Below, piece by piece: positions 44,898 to 53,401 of a stretch of DNA of 64,000 bases. A program made the position numbers and the translations under genes. This DNA comes from Janthinobacterium sp. GW456P (GTDB lineage Bacteria > Pseudomonadota > Gammaproteobacteria > Burkholderiales > Burkholderiaceae_D), in the NCBI RefSeq assembly GCF_002127655.1, contig NZ_NEHB01000006.1, positions 116,012-180,011 on the forward strand, read 5' to 3'. How positions within the stretch are numbered: position 1 is the stretch's first letter; the number at the start of each line of letters is the position of its first letter. The notes beneath the pieces were generated by a model. The model saw only the letters and a list, made by a program, of their open reading frames with translations, was not told where the DNA came from and ran no database searches.

Positions 44898-45362
44898 ATG
44901 ACGCGTAGCTCCGTTTTGTTTGCCCTGATCTGCTCCGTCGCCGCGTCGCTGGCGCAGGCACAGGCGCCAGCGCCTGTTTCCGCCTCCGCCGTCTCGCTGA
45001 GCCCAGGCCCTGTCGCCGATAAATTGATTCTGATCGACAACAAGGTCGGCACGGGCAAGGAAGCGTCCGCCGGCAGCAACGTCACCGTGCACTATACGGG
45101 CTGGCTGTACCGTCCCCTGGCGAAAGATTCGCGCGGCAAGAAATTCGACAGCTCCGTGGGCCGTGGTCCGTTCGACTTCCCGCTGGGCAAGGGCATGGTC
45201 ATCAAGGGCTGGGACCAGGGCGTGGCCGGCATGAAAGTGGGCGGCAAGCGCACCCTGATCATTCCAGGCGAACTGGCCTACGGCCCGCGCGGCGCCGGCA
45301 ATGGCGACATTCCGCCGAACTCGGCACTGATCTTCGACGTGGAACTGCTGGACGTGAAGTAA
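44898..45362 (+). CDS. Secreted FKBP-type peptidyl-prolyl isomerase
   Basis: A 154-residue periplasmic foldase. It has a signal peptide (about 1-22, ending AQA), an Ala/Pro/Ser linker, and one FKBP domain: VTVHYTGWLY, KKFDSSVGRGPFDFPLG, VIKGWDQGVAGMKVGGKRTL, cited for KGWDQGVAGM, then IPGELAYGPRGAG and the closing ALIFDVELLDV. The active-site aromatic residues are conserved. It accelerates Xaa-Pro isomerisation in exported proteins. The palindromic element upstream may contribute to or disturb its promoter. Confidence 0.93.
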   Translation: MTRSSVLFALICSVAASLAQAQAPAPVSASAVSLSPGPVADKLILIDNKVGTGKEASAGSNVTVHYTGWLYRPLAKDSRGKKFDSSVGRGPFDFPLGKGMVIKGWDQGVAGMKVGGKRTLIIPGELAYGPRGAGNGDIPPNSALIFDVELLDVK

Positions 45363-45373
45363 TTGTCCAGTTT

Positions 45374-45398
45374 CGGCAGCGCACCACGTGCGCTGCCG
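45374..45398. other. Perfect 11-bp stem-loop between the FKBP and cysK genes
   Basis: CGGCAGCGCAC-CAC-GTGCGCTGCCG, followed by TGAAAAAG rather than a T run. It could mark the 3' end of the FKBP mRNA or act in the cysK leader, whose ATG is 48 bp further on. Confidence 0.55.
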
Positions 45399-45446
45399 TG
45401 AAAAAGCGGTAGACTGGGATTTTCTGATATTGCTGTGGAGACTCCC

Positions 45447-46379
45447 ATGAACATCGCCAACGACGTCACTGAACTGATCGGCAACACCCCGCTGGTGCGC
45501 ATCAACCGCATCGCCGCCGGCAGTGTGGCCACCATCCTGGCCAAACTCGAATTCTACAATCCCGCGCACAGCGTCAAGGACCGCATCGGCCTGTCCATGA
45601 TCGTCGCCGCGGAAGCCGCAGGCAAGATCCATCCCGATACCGTCATCGTCGAGCCCACCAGCGGCAACACGGGCATCGCGCTGGCCATGGTGTGCGCCGC
45701 GCGCGGCTACCGCTGCACCCTCGTCATGCCCGACACCATGAGCCGCGAACGGCGCATCCTGCTGCGCGCCTATGGCGCCGAGCTGGTGCTCACGCCCGGC
45801 AGCGAAGGCATGCTGGGCGCCATCCGCAAGGCCGAGGAACTGGTGGCGGCCGACCCGCGCTATTTGATGCTGCAGCAATTTAATAATCCCGCCAATCCCG
45901 CCATCCACCGCGCCACGACGGCCGAGGAAATCTGGCGCGACACGGATGGACAAGTGGACATCGTCGTCGCCGGCGTGGGCACGGGCGGCACCATTACCGG
46001 CATCGGCGAAGTGCTGAAGGAACGCAAGCCCAGCCTGCAAATGATTGCCGTGGAACCGGAAGCGTCGCCAATGCTGTCGAAAGGCACGAAGGGACCGCAC
46101 CCGATCCAGGGCATCGGCGCCGGTTTCGTGCCGCAGATTCTCAACACGGCCATCTACGATGAAATCATCTGCGTGAAGAACGACGATGCGTTCGCCACGG
46201 CGCGCCTGGCCGCCAGCGATGAAGGCTTGTTGGTCGGCATCTCGTCGGGCGCCGCCCTGTGGGCCGCGCTGCAAGTGGCGCGCCGTCCGGAAAACGCGGG
46301 CAAGACCATCGTCACCATCATCCCGTCGTTCGGCGAACGCTACCTGAGCACGGCCTTGTACGCGGGACTGGGCGACTGA
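45447..46379 (+). CDS. cysK: Cysteine synthase A (O-acetylserine sulfhydrylase)
   Basis: PLP enzyme joining sulfide to O-acetylserine. It has 310 residues. The PLP Lys lies in [11 protein letters not shown], the substrate loop is PTSGNTGIA, the phosphate loop is [10 protein letters not shown], and GIGAGFVP is conserved. The ATG at 45447 has TGGAG upstream; a GTG at 45435 is in frame. The C-terminus (SFGERYLST...) fits CysK rather than CysM. Its last 40 bp overlap the convergent GDSL hydrolase gene. Confidence 0.95.
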   Translation: MNIANDVTELIGNTPLVRINRIAAGSVATILAKLEFYNPAHSVKDRIGLSMIVAAEAAGKIHPDTVIVEPTSGNTGIALAMVCAARGYRCTLVMPDTMSRERRILLRAYGAELVLTPGSEGMLGAIRKAEELVAADPRYLMLQQFNNPANPAIHRATTAEEIWRDTDGQVDIVVAGVGTGGTITGIGEVLKERKPSLQMIAVEPEASPMLSKGTKGPHPIQGIGAGFVPQILNTAIYDEIICVKNDDAFATARLAASDEGLLVGISSGAALWAALQVARRPENAGKTIVTIIPSFGERYLSTALYAGLGD

Positions 46380-47653
46380 TTTTTATTAAATAGCAGCGGC
46401 AGGTCTATCCCTTCCGCCAGCGCCCGGTTGCCCGCGTCGCCCGGGTGCAAGTGGTCGCCCGAGTCGTAGGCGGGCAGCAGGCGCTGCGGGTTCGCCGGGT
46501 CGCGCGTCAATGCGTCGAAGTCGAGCACGGCGTCAAACAGGCCGCTGGCGCGTATCCACGCATTGAGTTGCTGGCGCAGCGCATCTTTATCAAGCTGGTA
46601 GTAGTCACTGAGTGGCGTGCCGGGCAGGGCGCCAGCGAATGGCGTCAGGGTGGCGCCGACCACGCGCACGCCGCGGCTGCGCGCCTGCGCCACCAGCTGC
46701 GCGTAGCCGCTGCTGAATTCCTCCAGGGTGGGACGCTGTTCCCGTGGCGCGAACGCCGTGCCGGGCCAGCTGATGTCATTGATCCCCAACAAGACGACCA
46801 CCGTGCGCACGCCCGGTTGCACCAGCACGTCGCGCTCGAAACGGGCCAGGGCATTCTCGCCCATGCCGTCAGACAACAGCCGTCCACCGGAAATGCCCGC
46901 ATTGATCACGGCCACGCCCTGCGGCGCCAGGCGCTTGGCCAGGAAATCGGGCCAGCGCGCATCGATCCCCAGGCTGGCGCTGGCGCCATCGGTGATCGAG
47001 TCCCCGAGGATGGCCACGGCTTGTGCCCCCGCCGGCGCCTCCACCTCGATGGCACTGAGTAAAAGGCGCGCCGTGGTGGTCTGCGCGCCGGGCGCGTCAT
47101 CGATGCGGAGGGAGCGCGTCTGGTCCAGCGGCGCGATCCACGCCGTCTCGCGGCCATCCCAGTGAAACGTGGCAGTCGCGCTGGGCCGCGGCAGGTGGAC
47201 GCTCACCGTCAGCCGGGCCAGGTCCGGCACGGACAGCGCGACGGGGTCGCTGACGAGCGGCGCACCCGGCGCCATGGTGGCCGAGGGCTGGCCGGAAAAC
47301 GTCAGCGTGCGCAGGCTGCCCGCTTCGATGGCCGAACCGGAAGCGGCCAGCGCCACGGTGGCCGCGCCGATGCGCAGCGGCACCTTGCCATATGCATTCG
47401 ACAGCACGATGCGCACGCGCGGGCCGCCCACGCTGATGCGCGCCACCTGGCGCACGGTGTGCCCGTGCAGCACGGCGGGCACGTTGGCGGGAAGCACAAA
47501 GTCGCTGCCCCACACGGCTTGCGGGCTGGCTGTCCAGCTGGCCAGCCAGGTGGAGGCGGGGGCTGGTGCAGGTTCGGCGTTGGCGGCCTGGGCAGGGCTG
47601 GCGCTGAATGCCAAGCTCAGCAGGGCGGCGGGGAGGACGGAATATCGTTGCAT
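46340..47653 (-). CDS. Secreted SGNH/GDSL hydrolase, two-domain type
   Basis: A 437-residue exported protein. It has a signal peptide (about 1-23, ending AQA), an N-terminal beta-rich domain of about 190 residues beginning [17 protein letters not shown], and a C-terminal SGNH domain with ILGDSITDG (nucleophile Ser), [18 protein letters not shown] and [18 protein letters not shown]. Such two-domain hydrolases are often secreted esterases or carbohydrate deacetylases. It overlaps cysK by 40 bp at the 3' end, and a LysR gene starts divergently 99 bp away, likely its regulator. Confidence 0.9.
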   Translation of the reverse strand: MQRYSVLPAALLSLAFSASPAQAANAEPAPAPASTWLASWTASPQAVWGSDFVLPANVPAVLHGHTVRQVARISVGGPRVRIVLSNAYGKVPLRIGAATVALAASGSAIEAGSLRTLTFSGQPSATMAPGAPLVSDPVALSVPDLARLTVSVHLPRPSATATFHWDGRETAWIAPLDQTRSLRIDDAPGAQTTTARLLLSAIEVEAPAGAQAVAILGDSITDGASASLGIDARWPDFLAKRLAPQGVAVINAGISGGRLLSDGMGENALARFERDVLVQPGVRTVVVLLGINDISWPGTAFAPREQRPTLEEFSSGYAQLVAQARSRGVRVVGATLTPFAGALPGTPLSDYYQLDKDALRQQLNAWIRASGLFDAVLDFDALTRDPANPQRLLPAYDSGDHLHPGDAGNRALAEGIDLPLLFNKNQSPSPAYKAVLR

Positions 47654-47699
47654 GGCGGCTCGCTTTATCTAGAGGAATGTGTGCATGATGCAAGCAAAG

Positions 47700-47739
47700 A
47701 CATTTATGTACTAGACTATCCTACCGAAGAACATTTATG
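47700..47739. promoter_or_regulatory. Direct repeats in the GDSL hydrolase/LysR divergent region
   Basis: ACATTTATG occurs at 47700-47708 and 47731-47739, exactly 31 bp apart (about three helical turns), with TGCAT-G-ATGCA (47682-47692) beside them. These are candidate sites for the divergent LysR-type regulator or the promoter elements of either gene. Confidence 0.4.
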
Positions 47740-47752
47740 AGTTGAATTCACA

Positions 47753-48658
47753 ATGGCCAGACTGGAAGTAAACCGTTCCGGCGAGCTGGAAGTGTTTGTG
47801 CGCGTGGTTGAGCTGGGCGGCTTTTCCGCCGCCGCGCGCGCCTGCGGCATGACGCCGTCGGCCGTCAGCAAGCTCGTGTCTCGGCTGGAAGAGCGCCTGG
47901 GCGCGCGTCTGCTGAACCGCTCCACGCGCCAGCTACAATTGACGGCCGAAGGCTGCGGCCTGTACGAACGGGGCAGGCAGGTGCTGGCGGCGCTGGACGA
48001 GGCGGAGCGCTGCGCGGGCGTGCAGGATGTGCCGCGCGGCAAGATCAGGATCAATGCGAACGTGCCGTTCGGCCAGCATTTTTTGTTGCCGCTGGCGCCG
48101 CTGTTCCTGGAGCGCTATCCCGAGGTGACGCTCGACATCGTGCTCACCGATGCCGTGGTCGATATCCTCGAGCAGCGCACGGACGTGGCCGTGCGGGCCG
48201 GTCCCCTGAAAAGTTCGAATTTACTGGCGCGCAAGCTGGGCCAGACGCGCATGGCGATCGTCGCGGCGCCAAGCTACCTGGCGCGGCGCGGCACGCCGCG
48301 GGCAGCGGCCGAGCTGGCCTCGCACAACTTGCTTGACGCCAATTATGCGCGCGCCCGCTCGGGCTGGCCGCTGCGCCTGCCCGACGGCGATGTCGTCGTG
48401 CCAGTCGTTGGCAATGCGCAGGCCAGCGATGGGGAAGCCTTGCGGCAACTGGCGCTGGCGGGGTTGGGACTGGCGCGCCTGGCGGCCTTCCAGGTGCGCG
48501 CCGATATCGCGGCCGGCCGTTTGCAGGCCGTGCTGGAAGCGTTCAATCCGGGCGACAGCGAAGACGTGCATGCCGTCTTCGTGGGGCAGGGCGGGCATGT
48601 GCCGCTGCGCGTGCGCGTTTTTCTCGACTTTCTGGCGCAGCATGTCGACCTGGCTTGA
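47753..48658 (+). CDS. LysR family transcriptional regulator
   Basis: A 301-residue regulator with an N-terminal winged helix-turn-helix (ELEVFVRVVELGGFSAAARA, then MTPSAVSKLVSRLEERLGAR) and a type 2 periplasmic-binding-like effector domain (RLRLP... GLARLAAFQV). It is closest in feel to the LysR subgroup that includes DsdC/AaeR-like local regulators; the inducer is unknown. Divergent orientation suggests control of the GDSL hydrolase gene. Confidence 0.93.
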   Translation: MARLEVNRSGELEVFVRVVELGGFSAAARACGMTPSAVSKLVSRLEERLGARLLNRSTRQLQLTAEGCGLYERGRQVLAALDEAERCAGVQDVPRGKIRINANVPFGQHFLLPLAPLFLERYPEVTLDIVLTDAVVDILEQRTDVAVRAGPLKSSNLLARKLGQTRMAIVAAPSYLARRGTPRAAAELASHNLLDANYARARSGWPLRLPDGDVVVPVVGNAQASDGEALRQLALAGLGLARLAAFQVRADIAAGRLQAVLEAFNPGDSEDVHAVFVGQGGHVPLRVRVFLDFLAQHVDLA

Positions 48659-48747
48659 TGCGATAGGCTGCAGGCGGGCACGGCCGCGCAGTACAATATC
48701 GGACGGGCCGCAATGGTTCGGCCCGTATTGTGCCTTTGAATGGAAAT

Positions 48748-49149
48748 ATGTTCCTGGTAAAACCTGAACGCCGCCGCCTGCTGCAGGTGGGCGCAACCGT
48801 GGCTGTCATCGCGCTGGGCCTGGCCTCGCGCGCCTATCCCCAATTCCTCCCCGCAGCGCTGGGCAAGTATCCGGGCGACGCCCTGTGGGCCATGATGATC
48901 GTCTTTGCGCTGGGCGCCCTCGCCACGCGCATGCGCACCTGGCAGCTGGCAGCGTGGTCCTTGCTGATCTGCTTTGCCGTGGAATTCGGCCAGCTGGTCC
49001 AGACGCCCTGGCTGGTCGCGCTGCGTGCACATCCGCTGGGGCACCTGGTGCTCGGCTCCGCCTTCGGTTGGGGCGATTTGATCGCCTACACGGCGGGCGT
49101 GGCGATCGCGGCGCTGGTGGATAAAGCGGCGCTGTTCAGGCGCCGCTAG
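48748..49149 (+). CDS. DUF2809 membrane protein
   Basis: A 133-residue inner-membrane protein with four hydrophobic segments. Family landmarks are LGLASRAYPQFLPAALGKYPGDALWAMMIVF, cited for KYPGDALWA, then CFAVEFGQLVQTPWL and LGSAFGWGDLIAYTAGV. No function is known. I use the ATG at 48748 (MFLVKPERRR); an in-frame GTG at 48730 would add six residues. It stands alone between the LysR gene and a convergent protease gene. Confidence 0.85.
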   Translation: MFLVKPERRRLLQVGATVAVIALGLASRAYPQFLPAALGKYPGDALWAMMIVFALGALATRMRTWQLAAWSLLICFAVEFGQLVQTPWLVALRAHPLGHLVLGSAFGWGDLIAYTAGVAIAALVDKAALFRRR

Positions 49150-49153
49150 CCAT

Positions 49154-49220
49154 GGGGGCAGTTCCTGCGGAATCGGCATGCGTCCGATTGGGACGCATGC
49201 CCCTGACAGGACTCGCCCCC
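49154..49220. repeat. Nested inverted-repeat element between convergent genes
   Basis: The inner stem GGCATGCGTCC (49175-49185) / GGACGCATGCC (49191-49201) is a perfect 11 bp with a GATTG loop. Outer arms GGGGGCAGTTCCTG (49154-49167) and CAGGACTCGCCCCC (49207-49220) are imperfectly complementary. There is no U tract. It lies exactly in the 77-bp gap between the DUF2809 and M16 genes. Confidence 0.65.
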
Positions 49221-49226
49221 TAAGTA

Positions 49227-52040
49227 TCACTTCACGTTACCCTCGGCATCGCGCAGTTCCACGGGCGCCAGCTTCAGCTTGGACAATTGCGGCGCGATCT
49301 TCGCCTGGTCGCCCACGCCGATGACGATCAGCTTTTCCGGCTGCAGGTATTTTTTTGCCACCTGCTGCACCTGCTTGTCCGTCACGCTGGCAAAGCGCTG
49401 CGGCAGGGTCGCGTAGTAATCGAGGCCCAGGCCGTAGATATAGGTGTTGGCCATGCTGGCGCTGATGCTGGCATTCGTCTCGAACTGGCCCGGCAAGGAC
49501 AGCACCTGCGAATTGCGCGCATTCGACAATTCCTTGGCCGTCAAGGGTTTGGCGATCATGGCGCGGATTTCCTTGAAGGTTTCTGACACGGCCGCGCCCG
49601 TCACATCGGTGCGCACGCCTGCCGCGATCGAGAATGGTCCCGGCTGGCTGCGGTACTGGAATTGCGAGCGCACGCCATACGTGTAGCCCTTCTCTTCGCG
49701 CAGATTATTGCTCAGCCGACTCGTGAACAAGCCACCCAGCGCCGCGTTCATCACTTGCAGCGGCGCGTAGTCGGGCGTCGCGCGGGCCACAGCGATGGTC
49801 GACAGGCGCACGGCCGTCTGCGGCGCGCCCGGCTTGTCGACGAGGATCAGCCTGGCTTTCGTCGTGGCCGGCGCCGCCGTCACGGACGGTGCCACCGTGC
49901 CCGCCTTCCAGCTGCCGAACTTGGCTTCCGCCAGCGCCTGCAATTGCGCCGCATCAATGTCGCCCGAGACGATCAGCGCTGCATTGTTGGGCACATAATG
50001 CTGCTGCCAGAACGCCTGCAGGTCGGCGCGGCTGGTGGCTTTCAGGGCCGCTTCCGTGCCCAGCTGGATAGTGCCGTACGGATGTTGCGGGCCGTACAGG
50101 GCCGCCGCTTCCACGCGGGCCGCCACGGCCCCCGCGTTTTCGCGCTGCTGCGCCAGTTCGCCGATGCGGCTGGCGCGCTGGCGTTCCACTTCATCTTGCG
50201 GGAATTGCGGGTGCTGCACCACGTCGGCCAGCACGTCGAGCGCTTGCGGGAAGGTGGTTTTCAGCGACGTCAGCTGGGCGAACGAGGCATCCGCGCCGGA
50301 ACCCGTGCCCAGGAAAGCACCGAGTTGCGCCACGTCATCGGCGATCTGCGGGGCACTGCGCGTACTGGTTCCTTCCTGCAGCAATTGCGCCGTGAAACCC
50401 GACAAGCCTGGCTGCGCCAGCGGATTGGCGCCCGAACCGCTTTTGATGACCAGCTGGCTGGAGACGAGCGGCACGGCCGGGTTGTAATTGTGGATCACGG
50501 TCAAGCCATTGCTCAAGGTGAAGGATGTCGCTTGTGGCAGCACGATCTTCGGTGCGGGACCGGCCTTCGGCACGGCATTGCGCCACGGCTCGTCCGCATT
50601 GATGGCCGTGCCTGGCGCCGGCTTGACCTTGCCCGGCGCCGGCGTCGCCACTTCCGGACCCAGGTCCGGCTTGCCCGGCACGCCATACACGACCACGCGC
50701 GCCTGGTTTTTCAGGTACGTGTCGACGGCGCGCTGCACGCCGGCCGCCGTCACCTGGCGGTAGCGTTCGATATCCTTGCCCAGGTAGCCGGGGTCGCCCA
50801 GGTACTGGTTGTACTGGTTCATCATGTTGGCGTTGCCGCCCACTTTTTCCACCTGGCTCAGCATGGCTGTTTCGATGCTGTTGCGGGCCCGCTCTATTTC
50901 CTTCTCGCTGGGCCCCTTGGCGCGCAATTGCTCCAGCTCCGCCTGCATGGCCTGCTCGATTTCCTCGGGCTGGTGGCCGGGGCGGGCCGTCACGTCGAGG
51001 GTAAACACGGAAGCGAGGGCGTTCGAGCTCTGGTTGGCGCCCACGTCCTGCGCGATCTGCTTGTCGTACACCAGCGATTTATACAACCGGCTGGACTTGC
51101 CGCCGGCCAGGATTTGTGCGGCCATCGACAGTTCCGCATCATCCTTGGCGTAGGCGGACGGCGTGAGCCAGGCCATGAAGACGCGCGGCAGCTCGACCCG
51201 GTCCTGCACCACGATGCGGCGCTCCTGCGTGATGGGTGGCGTCACCACATCGGGCTTGGCCACGGCGGGGCCGCTCTTGAAGCTGCCAAAATACTTGTTG
51301 ACCAGTTCCTTGGTCTTGGCCTTGTCGATATCGCCCGCGATCACCAGGCTGGCATTGTTGGGACCATAGTATCTGGTGAAGAATTCCTTGATGTCGGCCA
51401 GTTTCGCGTTCTGGATGTCCGCGTGCGAACCGATGACGCTGGCGTAATATGGGTGGGTCTTCGGAAACAGCTGGTGGTACAGCGCTTCCTGCACGATGCC
51501 GTAGGGCGCGTTTTCCACGCTCTGGCGGCGCTCGTTGCGCACCACGTCCTGCTGGTTCGTCAGCGCCGTCTGGTCGAGCACATCCAGCAGATAGCCCATG
51601 CGGTCGGAATGGGCCCACAGGGCCAGTTCCAGCTGGTTCGACGGCACCGTGTCGAAATAATTGGTGCGGTCGAAATCCGTGCTGCCGTTCGAATCGGTGG
51701 CGCCCGCGCCCTCGAGCAACTGGTCGGCCATGCCGCGCGGCACGTGCTTGGTGGCGGCAAACATCATGTGCTCGAACAGATGCGCAAAGCCCGTCAAGCC
51801 CGGCGCTTCATTGGCCGGTCCCACGTGGTACCAGATGTTGACGGCCGTGACGGGTAATTTATGGTCTTCCACGAGGATCACGTCCAGGCCGTTCGGCAAG
51901 GTGTATTTTTCGTAGGCGACATTGGGCACGGCCGTGGCTGCCGTCGCGGCAGCGGCGCCGGCGGCGTGGGCGAGGGTGAGCGGGGCGCCGTACAGCGACA
52001 GCAGCAGGGCGGGAATGGCCAGCAGTTTGATCGGTTTCAT
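49227..52040 (-). CDS. Periplasmic M16 metallopeptidase (insulinase family), two-domain
   Basis: A 937-residue exported zinc protease. It has a signal peptide (about 1-28), then an N-terminal active M16 domain with the inverted zinc motif HLFEH (87-91) in TGFAHLFEHMMFAATKHV and a downstream Glu region (ENAPYGIVQEAL). An Ala/Pro-rich linker follows, then a second M16 half beginning SGFTAQLLQEGT, which lacks HxxEH and so is the usual inactive half of the clam-shell. Such proteins degrade peptides in the periplasm. Single gene, 66 bp or so downstream of the TraM-like gene on the same strand. Confidence 0.93.
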   Translation of the reverse strand: MKPIKLLAIPALLLSLYGAPLTLAHAAGAAAATAATAVPNVAYEKYTLPNGLDVILVEDHKLPVTAVNIWYHVGPANEAPGLTGFAHLFEHMMFAATKHVPRGMADQLLEGAGATDSNGSTDFDRTNYFDTVPSNQLELALWAHSDRMGYLLDVLDQTALTNQQDVVRNERRQSVENAPYGIVQEALYHQLFPKTHPYYASVIGSHADIQNAKLADIKEFFTRYYGPNNASLVIAGDIDKAKTKELVNKYFGSFKSGPAVAKPDVVTPPITQERRIVVQDRVELPRVFMAWLTPSAYAKDDAELSMAAQILAGGKSSRLYKSLVYDKQIAQDVGANQSSNALASVFTLDVTARPGHQPEEIEQAMQAELEQLRAKGPSEKEIERARNSIETAMLSQVEKVGGNANMMNQYNQYLGDPGYLGKDIERYRQVTAAGVQRAVDTYLKNQARVVVYGVPGKPDLGPEVATPAPGKVKPAPGTAINADEPWRNAVPKAGPAPKIVLPQATSFTLSNGLTVIHNYNPAVPLVSSQLVIKSGSGANPLAQPGLSGFTAQLLQEGTSTRSAPQIADDVAQLGAFLGTGSGADASFAQLTSLKTTFPQALDVLADVVQHPQFPQDEVERQRASRIGELAQQRENAGAVAARVEAAALYGPQHPYGTIQLGTEAALKATSRADLQAFWQQHYVPNNAALIVSGDIDAAQLQALAEAKFGSWKAGTVAPSVTAAPATTKARLILVDKPGAPQTAVRLSTIAVARATPDYAPLQVMNAALGGLFTSRLSNNLREEKGYTYGVRSQFQYRSQPGPFSIAAGVRTDVTGAAVSETFKEIRAMIAKPLTAKELSNARNSQVLSLPGQFETNASISASMANTYIYGLGLDYYATLPQRFASVTDKQVQQVAKKYLQPEKLIVIGVGDQAKIAPQLSKLKLAPVELRDAEGNVK

Positions 52041-52106
52041 GCATGCTTCCAGGCTAGGGTGGGGAAGACGCCGCGGCCCGCTCGTGGCTGGCGCAGCGGG
52101 ACGTTA

Positions 52107-52460
52107 CTACGGTTGATACAGCAGGGCCGCGCCGCCCAGCACCAGCAGTGCGCAGGCGAGCGAGACGATGGCCGCCGCGCCCAGCAAACGCCATTCGCGC
52201 GGCGTAAAAAGGGGAGCAGGCGCGGGCGCTTGCGGCACGGGCTGGGGCATGGCGGCGGCTGGTTCGGGCGGCAAGCCGCCCGTGGCGCGCGCCTGCGCGG
52301 CCAGCGCCTGGGTGGCGGCGTCCAGCAGGGCCAGCTGGCGCTCGACGGTGTCCGCCAGCACGGCTTCGTTCAGCGCCACGAGGGCGAATATCGGATCATC
52401 GACGTCGACCTTGATGCCCGTCTTGTCGAACACGTGGCTGCGCAGTGTGTGCCGGTCCAT
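52107..52460 (-). CDS. traM: TraM-like small membrane protein
   Basis: A 117-residue protein. The N-terminal helix region resembles IncP TraM (VDVDDPIFALVALNEAVLAD against the plasmid pattern DDPIL-x-NxxLL). A Pro/Ala linker (about 62-84) leads to a C-terminal transmembrane segment (about 90-112). The ATG follows the TraL-like stop directly (TAGATG), so both are co-translated. Plasmid TraM has an unclear accessory role in conjugation. No relaxase, TraK or mating-pair gene is in the window. Confidence 0.65.
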   Translation of the reverse strand: MDRHTLRSHVFDKTGIKVDVDDPIFALVALNEAVLADTVERQLALLDAATQALAAQARATGGLPPEPAAAMPQPVPQAPAPAPLFTPREWRLLGAAAIVSLACALLVLGGAALLYQP

Positions 52461-53189
52461 CTACCACTGCACCTTGTCGAGCTGTTCGAAGATGTCGCGG
52501 TAGACGACCTTGATGCGCTGCTTTTCCATGATGTTGAACTTGTCGTTCTGCAGCACTTCCTGCATCGTCAGGCGCGCCGTGTTCATTTTTTTCACGTCGG
52601 CGCCGAAGGTGTCGGGGTTGCGCTGGCTCAAGGTGATGCTGCCTTTCACGCGCGCGCGGTTGTCGGCATACGATTGCGATTCGACGAATTGCTTGCCGGA
52701 CGCCGATTGCAGCAGGCCGAAGTGTTCGTTTTGCCACAGCACCAGCGGCACTTTCGTCGCCTGGGCCGTCGCGACAAAGCCCGTGGCCGTGTCGTGCAGG
52801 GTATCGCCGCCGCCGACGATGGTGTGGATGTACACCTTGCGGCCCGATTCTTCCAGCAGCGAAAAACAGTCGTTTTCCAGCAGGTAGCCCATCAGCGGCG
52901 AAAACGTGTTCGCGCCATTGTCGATCACGCAGTTGCCGTCCGTGTCGAGGATATCGATCATCAGCGCGTCGAAGCGTTTCGGATCGATGTTGCGCGCATC
53001 CGTCATCACGGGCACATGCTTGACGTTCATCGCCTTGTAGCGCGAGAAGGTGGCGTTTTCCTGGTCGGTGTCGTAGCAGCGCAGAGGCGTCTCGTCCTTG
53101 CCGCCTATCCACTGGGCCAGCAGGGTCGAGACGAGGGTCTTGCCGATGCCGCCCTTGCCCTGCAGGATGAAATGTACCGTGTTTTGCAT
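52461..53189 (-). CDS. traL: TraL-like P-loop ATPase (ParA/MinD superfamily)
   Basis: A 242-residue ATPase with a deviant Walker A, GKGGIGKT (11-18), the ParA/MinD signature. Along its length it resembles IncP plasmid TraL: DTDQENATFSRYKAMNV, VIDNGANTFSPL, HTIVGGGDTLHDTATGF and the C-terminal IMEKQRIKVVYRDIFEQLD, all recalled equivalents of RP4 TraL. The ATG at 53189 has GGAG upstream. The pair TraL-TraM is kept in plasmid order but isolated on what looks like the chromosome, which suggests retention after loss of a transfer region or a repurposed spatial-positioning ATPase. Confidence 0.8.
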   Translation of the reverse strand: MQNTVHFILQGKGGIGKTLVSTLLAQWIGGKDETPLRCYDTDQENATFSRYKAMNVKHVPVMTDARNIDPKRFDALMIDILDTDGNCVIDNGANTFSPLMGYLLENDCFSLLEESGRKVYIHTIVGGGDTLHDTATGFVATAQATKVPLVLWQNEHFGLLQSASGKQFVESQSYADNRARVKGSITLSQRNPDTFGADVKKMNTARLTMQEVLQNDKFNIMEKQRIKVVYRDIFEQLDKVQW

Positions 53190-53401
53190 TGCGACTACTC
53201 CAAGTTGTTGCGTCAGTGACAATCAAAGATCCGTGACAGCGGCGATGGCGCCCGGCCAGGCCACGACTGGCATTTTTACCACAATCCTTTGCAAAGATGC
53301 CATGCGCGCGCGCGAATCTGGTTATGATGATAATCAGGATACCATTGATACAAAGCAAGTTTTGTGTGAAAAATGCACCCCAGAGTGTGAACGAGGACGC
53401 A

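Noticed and set aside
49662..51857. 731-codon open frame antisense to the M16 protease gene
   Set aside because: Arg/His/Gly-rich shadow frame; the protease on the other strand has a signal peptide, HLFEH motif and normal family length.
53297..53312. Alternating GC tract (ATGCGCGCGCGCG) upstream of the TPR-GGDEF gene as a Z-DNA or regulatory element
   Set aside because: Short, and such runs are common in high-GC genomes; no second supporting feature.
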